This document shows, piece after piece, positions 9,457-18,169 of a DNA stretch of 38,454 bases. Made by a program: the position numbers and the translations under genes. A model generated the notes under the pieces. The model was given only the letters and a program-made list of their open reading frames with translations, ran no database searches and was not told the origin of the DNA. This DNA comes from Bacteroidota bacterium (GTDB lineage Bacteria; Bacteroidota; Bacteroidia; Flavobacteriales; Flavobacteriaceae). Position 1 is the first letter of the stretch, and every line of letters starts with the position of its first letter. The stretch spans positions 1-38,454 of the forward strand of contig QMOV01000012.1 in NCBI GenBank assembly GCA_003650305.1, written 5' to 3'.

Positions 9457-10215
9457 TTAGTTCCAACGGTATTTATCAAACTGATCTTTTTTCCAAAAAT
9501 ACATGATTATAAATCCTGTTAAAGCACCACCAATATGCGCAATATATGCTGTATTGTTCGGACTAAAAATAGACACACCACTTACTGCCGAAAATAAATC
9601 TATTGCAATAATTGCAGGTATGAAATATTTTGCTTTTATCGGAATTGGCAAAAATATAAGCATCAATTTGCTATTAGGAAATAACATACCATAAGCTACA
9701 AGTATTCCCATTATAGCTCCAGAAGCTCCCACCATTGAAGAATTAAATACTCCAACAAAATTAGCTAATTGATCTTGTGACATTAAACTGTTCCAACGTG
9801 TGTCATATCTATTAAAACCAGAACTTAAAACATCCATAACTTGGGATTGTACAAAGCCAGCTTCGGTTAAAATATCCATTCCAGAATAAAACTTAAAATA
9901 ATAATATCCTAGTTGTAACAATGCAGCTCCTAAACCTGCAGAAATATAAAAAAATATAAATTTCCTTTTTCCAAAAATCTGCTCTACTGCTGTACCAAAC
10001 ATCCAAAGTGCAAACATATTAAACAATATATGCTGAAAATTACCATGCATAAACATATGCGTAATAATTTGCCAAAGTTGGAATAGGTCATTCTTTGGAA
10101 AGTACAAAGCAAATAACCTATAAAATAATTGGTCATTCCCAATTGCCATTGTGCCAACAAACATAATCACGTTAATGATTAATAAGTGCTTAACTGTATC
10201 TGTAATTCCTCTCAT
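9457..10215 (-). CDS. Rhomboid-family intramembrane serine protease
   Basis: A 252-residue rhomboid without the soluble tail found in its neighbour. It shows GNFQHILFNMFALWMFG in helix 2, the catalytic Ser165 in GASGAIMG and His227 in AHIGGALTG, giving a complete Ser-His dyad. A periplasmic-loop insertion of about 50 polar residues lies before the serine helix (about 105-158). It sits 21 bases after mutL and directly abuts the second rhomboid. The pair are diverged from each other and may cleave different membrane substrates; nothing in the sequence names them. Confidence 0.92.
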   Translation of the reverse strand: MRGITDTVKHLLIINVIMFVGTMAIGNDQLFYRLFALYFPKNDLFQLWQIITHMFMHGNFQHILFNMFALWMFGTAVEQIFGKRKFIFFYISAGLGAALLQLGYYYFKFYSGMDILTEAGFVQSQVMDVLSSGFNRYDTRWNSLMSQDQLANFVGVFNSSMVGASGAIMGILVAYGMLFPNSKLMLIFLPIPIKAKYFIPAIIAIDLFSAVSGVSIFSPNNTAYIAHIGGALTGFIIMYFWKKDQFDKYRWN

Positions 10216-10236
10216 ACTTTTATTAACTTTTCTTTT

Positions 10237-12084
10237 TTACATAAATTTTTTATCCAAATCATCAACTGTCATCGTAACAAATGTTTGCTTATTAGTTGGA
10301 GAAATATTGGGTTCTTTACAAGCAAACAAACGATTTACTAAATGCTCTTGCTCTTCTATAGATAATCGTTGTCCTGTTTTAATTGCTAAACTTTTTGCTA
10401 AAGATTTTGCCAATAAATCGGTTGGACTAAAATTACTGTCTGGCACTTCGTTTTCTACATCATTTATTAATTGTTCTAAAACTAAAGACACATTTGCTTC
10501 ACTTACACTAACAGGAACTCCAGTTAATTCTGCTTTACTATCTTCAAGTTTTGAAAATACAAATCCTGTTTGCTCTAATTGCACTTTAAGGCTTTGCAGT
10601 ATAACAATTTCAGAATTTGAAAACTCCAAATTTAACGGAAACAATAACTGTTGACTCACACTTTCCTTAACCGTTATATATTGTAAAAACACTTCGTATA
10701 GTACACGTTGATGAGCACGATGTTGATTGATTACCAACATTCCAGATTTAATAGTATTTACAATATATTTATTATGTAACTGAAAGGTTTTTTGTGCTTT
10801 TTCTGTGCTTTCTTCGTCAAACATTTTTGAGGTTAATTCATCACTTTCAAATTGTACTTCTGTAAAGTCTTTTGAAGACACATTGCTTTTAGATTCTAAA
10901 CCAACATATAAGCCTTCCCAATTAGCTACAGATTCTTTCTTTTGAGATGTAGATAATCCTCCTGAAACTTTTTCATCCCTAAACGGATTAAAATCACTAT
11001 CTACTTCAACATTAGGATTTATGGCTTCCTTATTTTTAAACCCATAAGGTGTGTCCATATTGCCATCGCGATTAAAATCTAAAACTGGAGCAATATTAAA
11101 CTGTCCAAGGCTATGTTTTACTGCCGAACGCAAAAGAGCATAAAGCGTATGCTCGTCATCAAATTTTATTTCGGTTTTTGTAGGATGAATATTAATATCG
11201 ATAGTTTTTGGATTTACATCTAGATATAAAAAATAACTTGCATGTGTACCTTCTCTTAAAATCCCTTCGAAAGCTGAATTGATTGCATGATTTAAATACG
11301 CACTTTTTATAAAACGATTGTTTACAAAAAAGAATTGTTCGCCTCTTGTTTTTTTGGCAAATTCTGGCTTACCAACAAAACCAGAGATTTTTAAAACTTC
11401 GGTATTTTCTTCAACAGGAACCAGTTTTTCATTCGTTTTCCCTCCAAAAATATTAACGATACGTTGTCTGTGATTACTTACCAACAAATTAAACATATCA
11501 CTTCCGTTATGGTACATCGAAAAATTAATATTAGGATGTGCTAATGCTATACGATGAAACTCATCTATAATATGTCTGGTTTCAACGGGATTAGATTTTA
11601 AAAAATTGCGTCTTGCAGGAATATTAAAAAATAAGTTTTTTACAGCAACCGAAGTGCCTTTGGGAGTTACAATCACTTCTTGAGATACGACTTCGCTGCC
11701 TTCAATTTTAATTTGAACGCCAATATCGTCTTGTTTTTGTTTGGTTTTTAATTCTACATGAGAAATCGCAGCAATACTTGCTAAAGCCTCACCACGAAAA
11801 CCTTTAGTACGCAAATTGAATAAGTCTTCGGCATTACGGATTTTTGAAGTGGCATGACGTTCAAAACTTAATCTGGCATCGGTAACACTCATGCCATTGC
11901 CATTATCTATTACCTGGATCAATGTTTTACCAGCATTTTTAACAATAAGTTTTATGTTTGTGGCTCGAGCATCTATGGCATTTTCTAATAATTCTTTAAC
12001 TACCGAAGCTGGTCTTTGTACGACTTCTCCAGCAGCAATTTGATTAGCCACATGATCTGGTAATAATTGTATGATATCTGTCAT
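10237..12084 (-). CDS. mutL: DNA mismatch repair protein MutL
   Basis: A 615-residue GHKL ATPase that links MutS mismatch recognition to strand excision. The N-terminal ATPase has KELLENAID with Glu34, DNGNGM at 60-65, GFRGEAL at 95-101 and GTSVAVKNLFFNIPARRNFL. A low-conservation linker (about 330-425) leads to the C-terminal dimerisation domain. There the endonuclease motif DQHAxxExxxxE of MutH-less bacteria reads NQHRAHQRVLYE at 453-464, so the leading Asp, the Ala and the first Glu are all replaced. The C-terminus also ends ACKEPNISPTNKQ... without the CPHGRP box. The nuclease therefore looks inactive. It is in the ribH-rhomboid operon and abuts the small gene upstream. Confidence 0.95.
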   Translation of the reverse strand: MTDIIQLLPDHVANQIAAGEVVQRPASVVKELLENAIDARATNIKLIVKNAGKTLIQVIDNGNGMSVTDARLSFERHATSKIRNAEDLFNLRTKGFRGEALASIAAISHVELKTKQKQDDIGVQIKIEGSEVVSQEVIVTPKGTSVAVKNLFFNIPARRNFLKSNPVETRHIIDEFHRIALAHPNINFSMYHNGSDMFNLLVSNHRQRIVNIFGGKTNEKLVPVEENTEVLKISGFVGKPEFAKKTRGEQFFFVNNRFIKSAYLNHAINSAFEGILREGTHASYFLYLDVNPKTIDINIHPTKTEIKFDDEHTLYALLRSAVKHSLGQFNIAPVLDFNRDGNMDTPYGFKNKEAINPNVEVDSDFNPFRDEKVSGGLSTSQKKESVANWEGLYVGLESKSNVSSKDFTEVQFESDELTSKMFDEESTEKAQKTFQLHNKYIVNTIKSGMLVINQHRAHQRVLYEVFLQYITVKESVSQQLLFPLNLEFSNSEIVILQSLKVQLEQTGFVFSKLEDSKAELTGVPVSVSEANVSLVLEQLINDVENEVPDSNFSPTDLLAKSLAKSLAIKTGQRLSIEEQEHLVNRLFACKEPNISPTNKQTFVTMTVDDLDKKFM

Positions 12085-12375
12085 TTATTTTTTAGAAAAG
12101 AAAATGGATAAATCGAAATCTATAATAAATAGAAAAATTAAAAGTAGTACAGCAACAATGATTAATATTCTTTTATTAACTTCTTGATCTTGTGATTCTT
12201 TAAGTTCACCAAAAGCATTTTTAAACTTCGTTTTAAGACCAGTATTTCCTCCAACAGTTTTGCGATGCTCATCAAACTTATGTTTTATTTCAAAAGGGTT
12301 ACTTTCTCCTTTATTATCGAAATAGCGAGGTGTGTAATTAAATCTCTTGTTTTTGCGTAATTTAAAAATGCCCAT
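12085..12375 (-). CDS. Small basic single-helix membrane protein, paralogue A
   Basis: A 96-residue protein of unknown function. It begins MGIFKLRKNKRFNYTPRYF, continues with a charged region (FEIKHKFDEHRKT), and ends with one membrane helix at about 69-88. The RKNKRFNYTPRY motif is shared with the neighbouring gene at 12394-12630 (RKNKKFNYKPRF), and both have a single C-terminal helix, so the two are paralogues with a positively charged N-terminus likely in the cytoplasm. The stop abuts the mutL ATG, so it is probably coupled to mutL. The start is a clear ATG. Confidence 0.8.
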   Translation of the reverse strand: MGIFKLRKNKRFNYTPRYFDNKGESNPFEIKHKFDEHRKTVGGNTGLKTKFKNAFGELKESQDQEVNKRILIIVAVLLLIFLFIIDFDLSIFFSKK

Positions 12376-12393
12376 ATTTCCTTTTCCTAAAAG

Positions 12394-12630
12394 TTACATG
12401 AATTTAAAATCCAATATATACATACCAATCAATAATAATACCAAGATAATTATTAGCCAACTTATAGAAAACCCTCTAGTTCCTCTCTTTCTATTAACAT
12501 AACTAACTCTTTGCCATTTCGAAACAAATTTATCAGCTTTAGAATCATCCTCTAATGTTGTATTTGTTTCATCTCCTTTAGAGAATCTAGGCTTATAATT
12601 AAATTTCTTATTCTTGCGTTGTTTTAACAA
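12394..12630 (-). CDS. Small basic single-helix membrane protein, paralogue B
   Basis: About 78 residues with the same plan as paralogue A: a basic motif (RKNKKFNYKPRF) close to the N-terminus, a charged middle with RKRGTRG, and a C-terminal membrane helix. Function is unknown. No ATG is available. A TTG at 12654 would add eight residues, but the exact -7 box TACATTTG (minus strand, 12652-12659) covers that codon, so transcription should begin downstream of it. The TTG at 12630 gives MLKQRKNKKF, similar in length to the paralogue's N-terminus. Start confidence is moderate. It lies 18 bases upstream of paralogue A. Confidence 0.68.
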   Translation of the reverse strand: MLKQRKNKKFNYKPRFSKGDETNTTLEDDSKADKFVSKWQRVSYVNRKRGTRGFSISWLIIILVLLLIGMYILDFKFM

Positions 12631-12651
12631 AGTAAAATTATTGCTTTTAAT

Positions 12652-12659
12652 CAAATGTA
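12652..12659 (-). promoter_or_regulatory. Candidate promoter -7 box for the small paralogues and mutL
   Basis: Read on the minus strand this is TACATTTG, an exact TAnnTTTG. A second candidate a few bases upstream, TATTTTG, is preceded by TTG at 18 bases. Either would place the transcript start inside the 160-base gap after ribH, giving the small genes, mutL, the rhomboids and the EEP gene their own promoter. Confidence 0.45.
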
Positions 12660-12729
12660 CTCAAAATACAATAAACATACGTTTGGCAAAAGCCAAAAAT
12701 TGTTAACAAACTCTAATAGAGAAATCACA

Positions 12730-12822
12730 AATTCCAAATTCCAAATACCAAGTCTTATGGCTTCAAATACTTTCTATTAAAGATAATCTATTGAATACTG
12801 CAAACTGAATACTGATTACTGA
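12730..12822. repeat. Short A/T-rich micro-repeats downstream of ribH
   Basis: The gap between ribH and the small gene holds near-tandem units: AATTCCA-AATTCCA-AATACCA around 12730-12750, and TGAATACTG / TGAATACTG / TGATTACTG around 12792-12822, the latter running into the ribH stop. They look like slipped-strand duplications; no function is evident. Confidence 0.45.
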
Positions 12823-13295
12823 TTTAGAACAGCCATTTTAATGGCAGCAATAGCTGCTTCTGTGCCTTTATTTCCGTGTTTACCACCAGAACGATCTTTG
12901 GCTTGTTGCAATGTATTATCGGTTAATACACAAAAAACAACAGGAGTATTATGTAATACATTTAGGTCTTTTATACCTTGCGAAACAGCTTCGCATACAA
13001 AATCGAAATGTTTTGTTTCTCCTTGTATCACACTGCCAATAGCAATAACAGCATCTACGTTTTGCTCTTGCATTTTTTTGCAAGCATAAATGAGTTCGAA
13101 ACTTCCAGGAACGTTCCAACGAATAATACTTTCGGTACTTGTACCACAATCAATAAGTGTTTTATATGCGCCTTGAAACAATCCTTCAGTTATTGTATCA
13201 TTCCATTCTGAAACAACAACCCCAAACCGAAAATCTTTCGCGTTTGGGATTGAAATTTTATCATAATTTGATGAGTTTTTGTTAGCAGTTGCCAT
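12816..13295 (-). CDS. ribH: 6,7-dimethyl-8-ribityllumazine synthase
   Basis: RibH condenses 5-amino-6-ribitylaminouracil with 3,4-dihydroxy-2-butanone 4-phosphate, the penultimate step of riboflavin synthesis; the enzyme forms pentamers or 60-mer capsids. The 159-residue protein has SEWND at 29-33 (phosphate/ribityl side), PGSFE at 63-67, GSVIQGETKHFD with the catalytic His96, and GNKGTEAA near the C-terminus. The N-terminal 20 residues are a variable extension. It begins eight bases after the TPR gene stop, so the two are co-transcribed. No other riboflavin gene is present in the window. Confidence 0.96.
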   Translation of the reverse strand: MATANKNSSNYDKISIPNAKDFRFGVVVSEWNDTITEGLFQGAYKTLIDCGTSTESIIRWNVPGSFELIYACKKMQEQNVDAVIAIGSVIQGETKHFDFVCEAVSQGIKDLNVLHNTPVVFCVLTDNTLQQAKDRSGGKHGNKGTEAAIAAIKMAVLNQ

Positions 13296-13303
13296 GTGGT
13301 ATT

Positions 13304-14071
13304 TTAGTTACTAGCTGCTTCTGCTTTACCTATAAATACATCTATATTAGTAGCTTCAGTAGCACTAGAAAATTCTTCTTTTATACGTGTAAAATATTGT
13401 AACGCTTTATCGTTTTGTCCTAATTGCATTGCAATATTCCCAGCTTTATACAAATACATTGGTGTAGTATAATCGTTAGTTTGCATTTGTGCTGCTTTAA
13501 CATAATAATCTAAAGCATCTTCTGGTTGGTTTAATTGCACAAAAGCATCTCCTATTCCGCCTTTAGCAATAGGCCCTAATGTTTGATCTTCGCTAGAAAA
13601 ATCACTCAAAAAAGTAATAGCATTTTGGTAATCCTGCATATTTAAGAAAGCCATTCCAGCATAATAATTTGCCAAGTTGGCAGCGTTTGTACCTTTGTAC
13701 TCTTCAATAATATCTAGCATACCAAATTTTCCTTCTCCTCCATTAAGAGCTAATGTAAAAAGTGAATCTTTTTCAGATCCAGTAACTGCCAGATCAAAAT
13801 ACTGTTGCGCTTTAAACATATCGTTCATTGCATTGCTCTCTTTAGGCTCTTGAATTAATTTACTATATCCTAAATAACCCAATACAATTGCAGCAGCTAA
13901 ACCAACAATAATAAAAATATACTTTTGGTTTTTTGCAACCCATTCTTCAGTTTTAGAAGCACCTTCATCTAAAGTTTTAAATACTCCAGCAGTTGCTGAT
14001 TCTTGTTCTAATAATTCTGCTTTATCAGCTTTAGTTTTAGGTTTATAACCTCGTTTTTTATAAGTCGCCAT
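13304..14071 (-). CDS. Membrane-anchored tetratricopeptide repeat protein (YfgM-like layout)
   Basis: A 255-residue protein with a lysine-rich N-terminus (MATYKKRGYKPKTKADKAE), one membrane helix at about 51-71 and a periplasmic or extracytoplasmic TPR region. TPR-like units are seen around LANYYAGMAFLNMQDYQNAI, IAKGGIGDAFVQLNQPEDAL and YLYKAGNIAMQLGQNDKALQ. The layout matches YfgM-type envelope chaperone partners, but orthology is not shown. The frame could start at a TTG at 14095; the ATG at 14071 is preferred because it gives the usual MATYKKRG start and a -7 box lies just upstream. It is the first gene of the ribH-mutL run and divergent from recF. Confidence 0.87.
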   Translation of the reverse strand: MATYKKRGYKPKTKADKAELLEQESATAGVFKTLDEGASKTEEWVAKNQKYIFIIVGLAAAIVLGYLGYSKLIQEPKESNAMNDMFKAQQYFDLAVTGSEKDSLFTLALNGGEGKFGMLDIIEEYKGTNAANLANYYAGMAFLNMQDYQNAITFLSDFSSEDQTLGPIAKGGIGDAFVQLNQPEDALDYYVKAAQMQTNDYTTPMYLYKAGNIAMQLGQNDKALQYFTRIKEEFSSATEATNIDVFIGKAEAASN

Positions 14072-14092
14072 ATATTCAATATTTATGCGCCG

Positions 14093-14100
14093 CAAAAATA
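14093..14100 (-). promoter_or_regulatory. Candidate -7 box for the TPR-ribH operon
   Basis: The minus-strand reading TATTTTTG is an exact TAnnTTTG match 21 bases upstream of the TPR ATG. No TTG is seen at the usual 17-23 base spacing. The match supports the ATG start over the TTG at 14095, which lies within the box. Confidence 0.45.
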
Positions 14101-14207
14101 AAATTTTTATTGTTAAATAAAGGGTATTTATTTGTTATTTTTCAATAATTTGCAGGTTCTTTTGAAGAATTAAGAGCGTTTCATTCTTTTAATTGCACGT
14201 ATTTTTT

Positions 14208-15323
14208 ATGATTTTAAAAACTTTGTCCTTGCTAAACTATAAGAATTTTGATAGTCAGACGTTTAAGTTTGACGACAAAATAAACTGTCTTGTTGGAGCA
14301 AATGGCATAGGAAAAACAAACGTATTAGATGCTATTTATCATCTTTCTTTTGGCAAGAGTTATTTTAATCCAGTGTCCTCACAAAACATAAAACACGACG
14401 CAGATTTTTTTGTTGTGGAGGGTTTATATAGTAAGCAAAAACGAGATGAAAAAGTAATAGTGTCGTTAAAAAAGGGACAAAAGAAAACTTTGAAACGAAA
14501 CGGCAAAACATATGAACGTTTTAGTGACCATATTGGGTTTTTACCATTGGTTATTATTTCACCTTCAGATCGCGATTTAATTACAGAAGGAAGTGATACA
14601 CGACGTAAATTTATAGATGGTGTAATTTCGCAAAGCGATAAAGGATATTTAAATGATTTAATAAAGTATAATAAAGTAATTTCGCAACGCAATTCGTTAC
14701 TTAAATATTTTGCGCTCAACTCAACTTTTAATGGCGATACTTTAGATATTTACAACCATCAACTTACTGAACTTGGTAATACTATTTTTGAAAAACGCAA
14801 AGTGTTTTTGCAAGAATTTATTCCTATTTTTAATGCGCGTTACAAGATCATAAGCAACAATAATGAAGCTGTTAATTTGGTCTATAAAAGCGACTTGTTT
14901 AAAGATAATCTCAATATACTTTTGGTTAACAACCTAAATAAAGATAAAGCATTACAATACACAAGTGTAGGCATACATAAAGACGATTTAAGTTTTGAGA
15001 TTGAACAATATCCTATCAAAAAATTTGGAAGTCAAGGTCAGCAAAAATCCTATTTAATTGCGCTGAAGTTAGCACAATTCGATTTTATAAAATCCCAAAG
15101 TGGTGTAAATCCTATTTTGCTATTAGACGATATTTTTGATAAATTAGATGAACAACGTGTGAAACAAATCATTACTTTAGTAGATGATGAAAATTTTGGT
15201 CAATTATTTATAACAGATACACATCCAGAACGTACGGAACTAATTATAAAAAACGCACACCAATCCTATAAAATTTTTAATCTTGGCGAAAGTGTGATGC
15301 TTAAAAATAGAGTAGAAAATTAA
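14208..15323 (+). CDS. recF: DNA replication and repair protein RecF
   Basis: A 371-residue SMC-like ATPase that loads RecA at single-strand gaps with RecO and RecR. Motifs: Walker A GANGIGKT at 30-37, the ABC-type signature GSQGQQK at 274-280 and Walker B ILLLDD at 303-308 followed by IFDKLD. It lacks the long coiled coil of SMC proteins, as expected for RecF. An in-frame TTG at 14193 would add five residues; the ATG at 14208 gives the standard [14 protein letters not shown] start. It is divergent from the TPR gene and followed nine bases later by the DUF721 gene, a common bacterial pairing. Confidence 0.95.
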   Translation: MILKTLSLLNYKNFDSQTFKFDDKINCLVGANGIGKTNVLDAIYHLSFGKSYFNPVSSQNIKHDADFFVVEGLYSKQKRDEKVIVSLKKGQKKTLKRNGKTYERFSDHIGFLPLVIISPSDRDLITEGSDTRRKFIDGVISQSDKGYLNDLIKYNKVISQRNSLLKYFALNSTFNGDTLDIYNHQLTELGNTIFEKRKVFLQEFIPIFNARYKIISNNNEAVNLVYKSDLFKDNLNILLVNNLNKDKALQYTSVGIHKDDLSFEIEQYPIKKFGSQGQQKSYLIALKLAQFDFIKSQSGVNPILLLDDIFDKLDEQRVKQIITLVDDENFGQLFITDTHPERTELIIKNAHQSYKIFNLGESVMLKNRVEN

Positions 15324-15332
15324 TCAAGAATT

Positions 15333-15629
15333 ATGAGCAAACGTCATAATGAACATATGAGCTTAAGCGATGCACTTAAAGAATTTGTAGAAACAAATAA
15401 ACTGCAAAGTGGTTTAGATAAAATTGAAGTTCACGACTCTTGGGTAAAATTAATGGGAAATGGAGTAAATTGTTACACGACTTCAGTAAAATTACAACGT
15501 GACACATTATATGTCCAACTAAATTCTTCTGCGCTTCGAGAAGAATTAAGCTATGGCAAAGAAAAAATTATTAAAATGCTTAATGAAGATTTAGGTAAGG
15601 AAGTAATTAAAAAATTAGTTTTAAGGTAA
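15333..15629 (+). CDS. DUF721 / DciA-like protein
   Basis: A 98-residue member of the DUF721 family, which includes DciA, the ancestral loader of the DnaB replicative helicase. It is a short single-domain form: an N-terminal helix (SLSDALKEFV), then the KH-like core with HDSWVKLMG, VKLQRDTLYVQLNSSALREEL, and a C-terminal helix with GKEVIKKLVLR. The C-terminal extension of longer DciA proteins is absent. Adjacency to recF is typical of the family. A helicase-loading role is inferred from family membership. An alternative ATG eight codons in is possible but less likely. Confidence 0.85.
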   Translation: MSKRHNEHMSLSDALKEFVETNKLQSGLDKIEVHDSWVKLMGNGVNCYTTSVKLQRDTLYVQLNSSALREELSYGKEKIIKMLNEDLGKEVIKKLVLR

Positions 15630-15748
15630 AATTTAGTAGCTTTATGTATTGTTAGAAAGCTTATTTATAACCAGTTTAGTATTTTACCAATATTACATTT
15701 ACATTTCCCAAATATTTACTATTTTTCAGTTTTGAAATTTATACCTCC

Positions 15749-18169
15749 ATGAAAAACATAAAATTTGGATTCTCATTACTTTTTTGTATTGCAATTTTTT
15801 ATGCTCTAAACACAAAATTTGGGAGTTTACCTCCTTTAGGTAAATTTTTAAGTCCAACAGAAGGGTTTTGGCAAAATGAAGTTTCAGAATCTAACACCAA
15901 TAACACCATTTCTATTAATGGTCTTTCTGCTTCAGTTAGTGTAAAATACGATGTGCATTTAATTCCTCATATTTTTGCTCAAAATGAATTAGACTTATAT
16001 AAAGCACAAGGTTATATTACAGCAAAACACCGACTTTGGCAAATGGAATTTCAAACACATGCTTCAGCTGGACGCTTAAGCGAGATTTTTGGTGAAACTG
16101 CTTTGGATTACGATAGACAAGAACGAAGACGTGGCATGGGTTTTGGTGCAGATAATACCATAGAAAAAATGAAAGAAGACCCAGAAATGATATCGTATTT
16201 AGAAGCGTATCGCGATGGTGTAAATAACTTTATAAATCAATTGCAACCAAAAGATTATCCTGTAGAGTATAAATTATTAGATTATAAACCAGAACCTTGG
16301 ACTACTAAAAAAACCGCTTTATTATTAATGTATATGACTAAAATGTTGGCTGGAGGAGATTCCGATTTAGAATATACAAATGCATTACGTAAATTTGGAA
16401 AAGAACGTTTTGATTTATTATTTCCTGATTTTTTCGACGTTAACGATCCTGTAATTCCTGCAGAAACAGACTGGACTACCATGAATGCCAAAATAACCGA
16501 AACGCCACAAAGCGAATTTCCACTCGATTCTATTACAACTGTTTTAAATAAACCACATCCAAATAATGGAAGTAACAATTGGGCAATTTCTGGAGCTAAA
16601 TCGTATTCGGGAAATCCTATTTTAGCAAACGATCCTCATTTAGGATTAAAATTACCTTCCGTTTGGTACGTTATGCAACTTGCAACTCCAAACCATAACT
16701 CTTTTGGTGCAACACTTCCAGGTGCTTTGGGAATTATTTCTGGATTTAATACACATATATCTTGGGGAGAAACCAATGCAACTCGCGACGTTTTAGATTG
16801 GTATAAAATTGAGTTTAAAGATGAGTCGATGAAACAATACAAATATGATGGCTCATGGAAAAACACTTCAGTTCGTGTTGAAGAAATTAAAATTAGAAAT
16901 AAAGAAACATTTATAGACTCAGTAACTTATACACATCATGGACCCATAACTTTCGATGCTACATTTAAAGGTAAAAGTGATAAAGAAGGCTATGCAATGA
17001 AATGGGCTGGACATATAGGTGGTAACAATCAGCGTACTTTTATAGATTTGAATAAGAGCAAAAATTATGACGATTATCTTAATGCATTAAAACATTATGT
17101 AGCTCCTGCGCAAAATTTTGTATTTGCTTCAATACAAGGCGATATTGCTATTTGGATTCAAGGACAGTTTCCTAATAAATGGAAAGGTCAAGGAAAATTT
17201 TTAATGGATGGAAGTAATCCTGAAAACGATTGGCAAAGTTATATTCCGAAAGGGCATAACGCTCATGTTAAAAATCCAAAACGTGGTTTTGTAAGTTCTG
17301 CCAATCAGCATCCAGTAGATGAGTCTTATCCTTATTATGTGTTTAATGATGGCTATGAAACATATAGAAACAGAGTAATAAATGATTTTTTTAGTTCTAA
17401 AGAAAAATTCAATATTCAGGATTTTAAAGATTTGCATAACAACAATTACAATTTAAAAGCTTCAGAATTGTTGCCTTATGTTTTTAAAAATATGGATACT
17501 TCAACTTTAACTACTCAAGAAAAAGAAATCTATAATCAAATTAAATCATGGGATTTTAATACTGATTTTAACCAAATAGCACCAAGCATTTGGGCGAGTT
17601 GGTGGTCAAATATCTACAATTTAACTTGGGATGAATTTGAAGTAGAAGAATTAGTATTAAAAAAACCGTTTACATATCAAACAATTTATATGCTAAAAAA
17701 TAATCCTCAAGATGCATTTATGGATATTGTTGATACACCAGAAAAAGAAACTTCTAAAGATTTGTTTTTAATCGCTTTTAAAGAAACTGTTAAGGAGTTG
17801 CTTGCATGGCAAACCGAACATGGGGATTATTATTGGAAGAATTATAAAGCTACTTTTGTTGGACATTTATTGCAAGGCTTACCAGCGTTTTCTCGATTTA
17901 ACATTCCAATTGGTGGCGATGCTAACACAGTAAATGCAGCCTCTAAAAATCATGGTCCTTCGTGGCGAATGATTGTAGAAATGACTTCGCCTCCAACAGC
18001 ATTAGGTATTTATCCTGGAGGCCAATCTGGAAATCCTGGAAGCAAATATTATGATAATTTTATCGACCAATGGGCAGACGGCAAATACTTAGAACTCGAT
18101 TTCATACAAGAACCTGAAGCAACAAAAGGTATTTTATTTACTCAAATTTTAACTCCTAACAATGAATAA
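15749..18169 (+). CDS. Penicillin acylase family protein (Ntn hydrolase)
   Basis: An 806-residue precursor of an N-terminal-nucleophile amidohydrolase, probably exported. An N-terminal hydrophobic segment (about 5-21) serves as signal or anchor. The autoprocessing site is Gly274-Ser275 in NNGSNNWAISG; after cleavage Ser275 becomes the catalytic N-terminus of the beta chain. LANDPHLGLKLPSVWY follows as in penicillin G and acyl-homoserine-lactone acylases. An alpha chain of about 250 residues and a beta chain of about 530 agree with the family. The substrate may be N-acyl homoserine lactones, N-acyl amino acids or beta-lactams and cannot be read from sequence. Its last eight bases overlap the small membrane gene downstream. 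Confidence 0.92.
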   Translation: MKNIKFGFSLLFCIAIFYALNTKFGSLPPLGKFLSPTEGFWQNEVSESNTNNTISINGLSASVSVKYDVHLIPHIFAQNELDLYKAQGYITAKHRLWQMEFQTHASAGRLSEIFGETALDYDRQERRRGMGFGADNTIEKMKEDPEMISYLEAYRDGVNNFINQLQPKDYPVEYKLLDYKPEPWTTKKTALLLMYMTKMLAGGDSDLEYTNALRKFGKERFDLLFPDFFDVNDPVIPAETDWTTMNAKITETPQSEFPLDSITTVLNKPHPNNGSNNWAISGAKSYSGNPILANDPHLGLKLPSVWYVMQLATPNHNSFGATLPGALGIISGFNTHISWGETNATRDVLDWYKIEFKDESMKQYKYDGSWKNTSVRVEEIKIRNKETFIDSVTYTHHGPITFDATFKGKSDKEGYAMKWAGHIGGNNQRTFIDLNKSKNYDDYLNALKHYVAPAQNFVFASIQGDIAIWIQGQFPNKWKGQGKFLMDGSNPENDWQSYIPKGHNAHVKNPKRGFVSSANQHPVDESYPYYVFNDGYETYRNRVINDFFSSKEKFNIQDFKDLHNNNYNLKASELLPYVFKNMDTSTLTTQEKEIYNQIKSWDFNTDFNQIAPSIWASWWSNIYNLTWDEFEVEELVLKKPFTYQTIYMLKNNPQDAFMDIVDTPEKETSKDLFLIAFKETVKELLAWQTEHGDYYWKNYKATFVGHLLQGLPAFSRFNIPIGGDANTVNAASKNHGPSWRMIVEMTSPPTALGIYPGGQSGNPGSKYYDNFIDQWADGKYLELDFIQEPEATKGILFTQILTPNNE

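Noticed and set aside
10151-10654. A 167-codon plus-strand frame across the end of mutL and the rhomboid start
   Set aside because: Antisense to two well-supported genes; the Cys/Ser-rich translation matches nothing.
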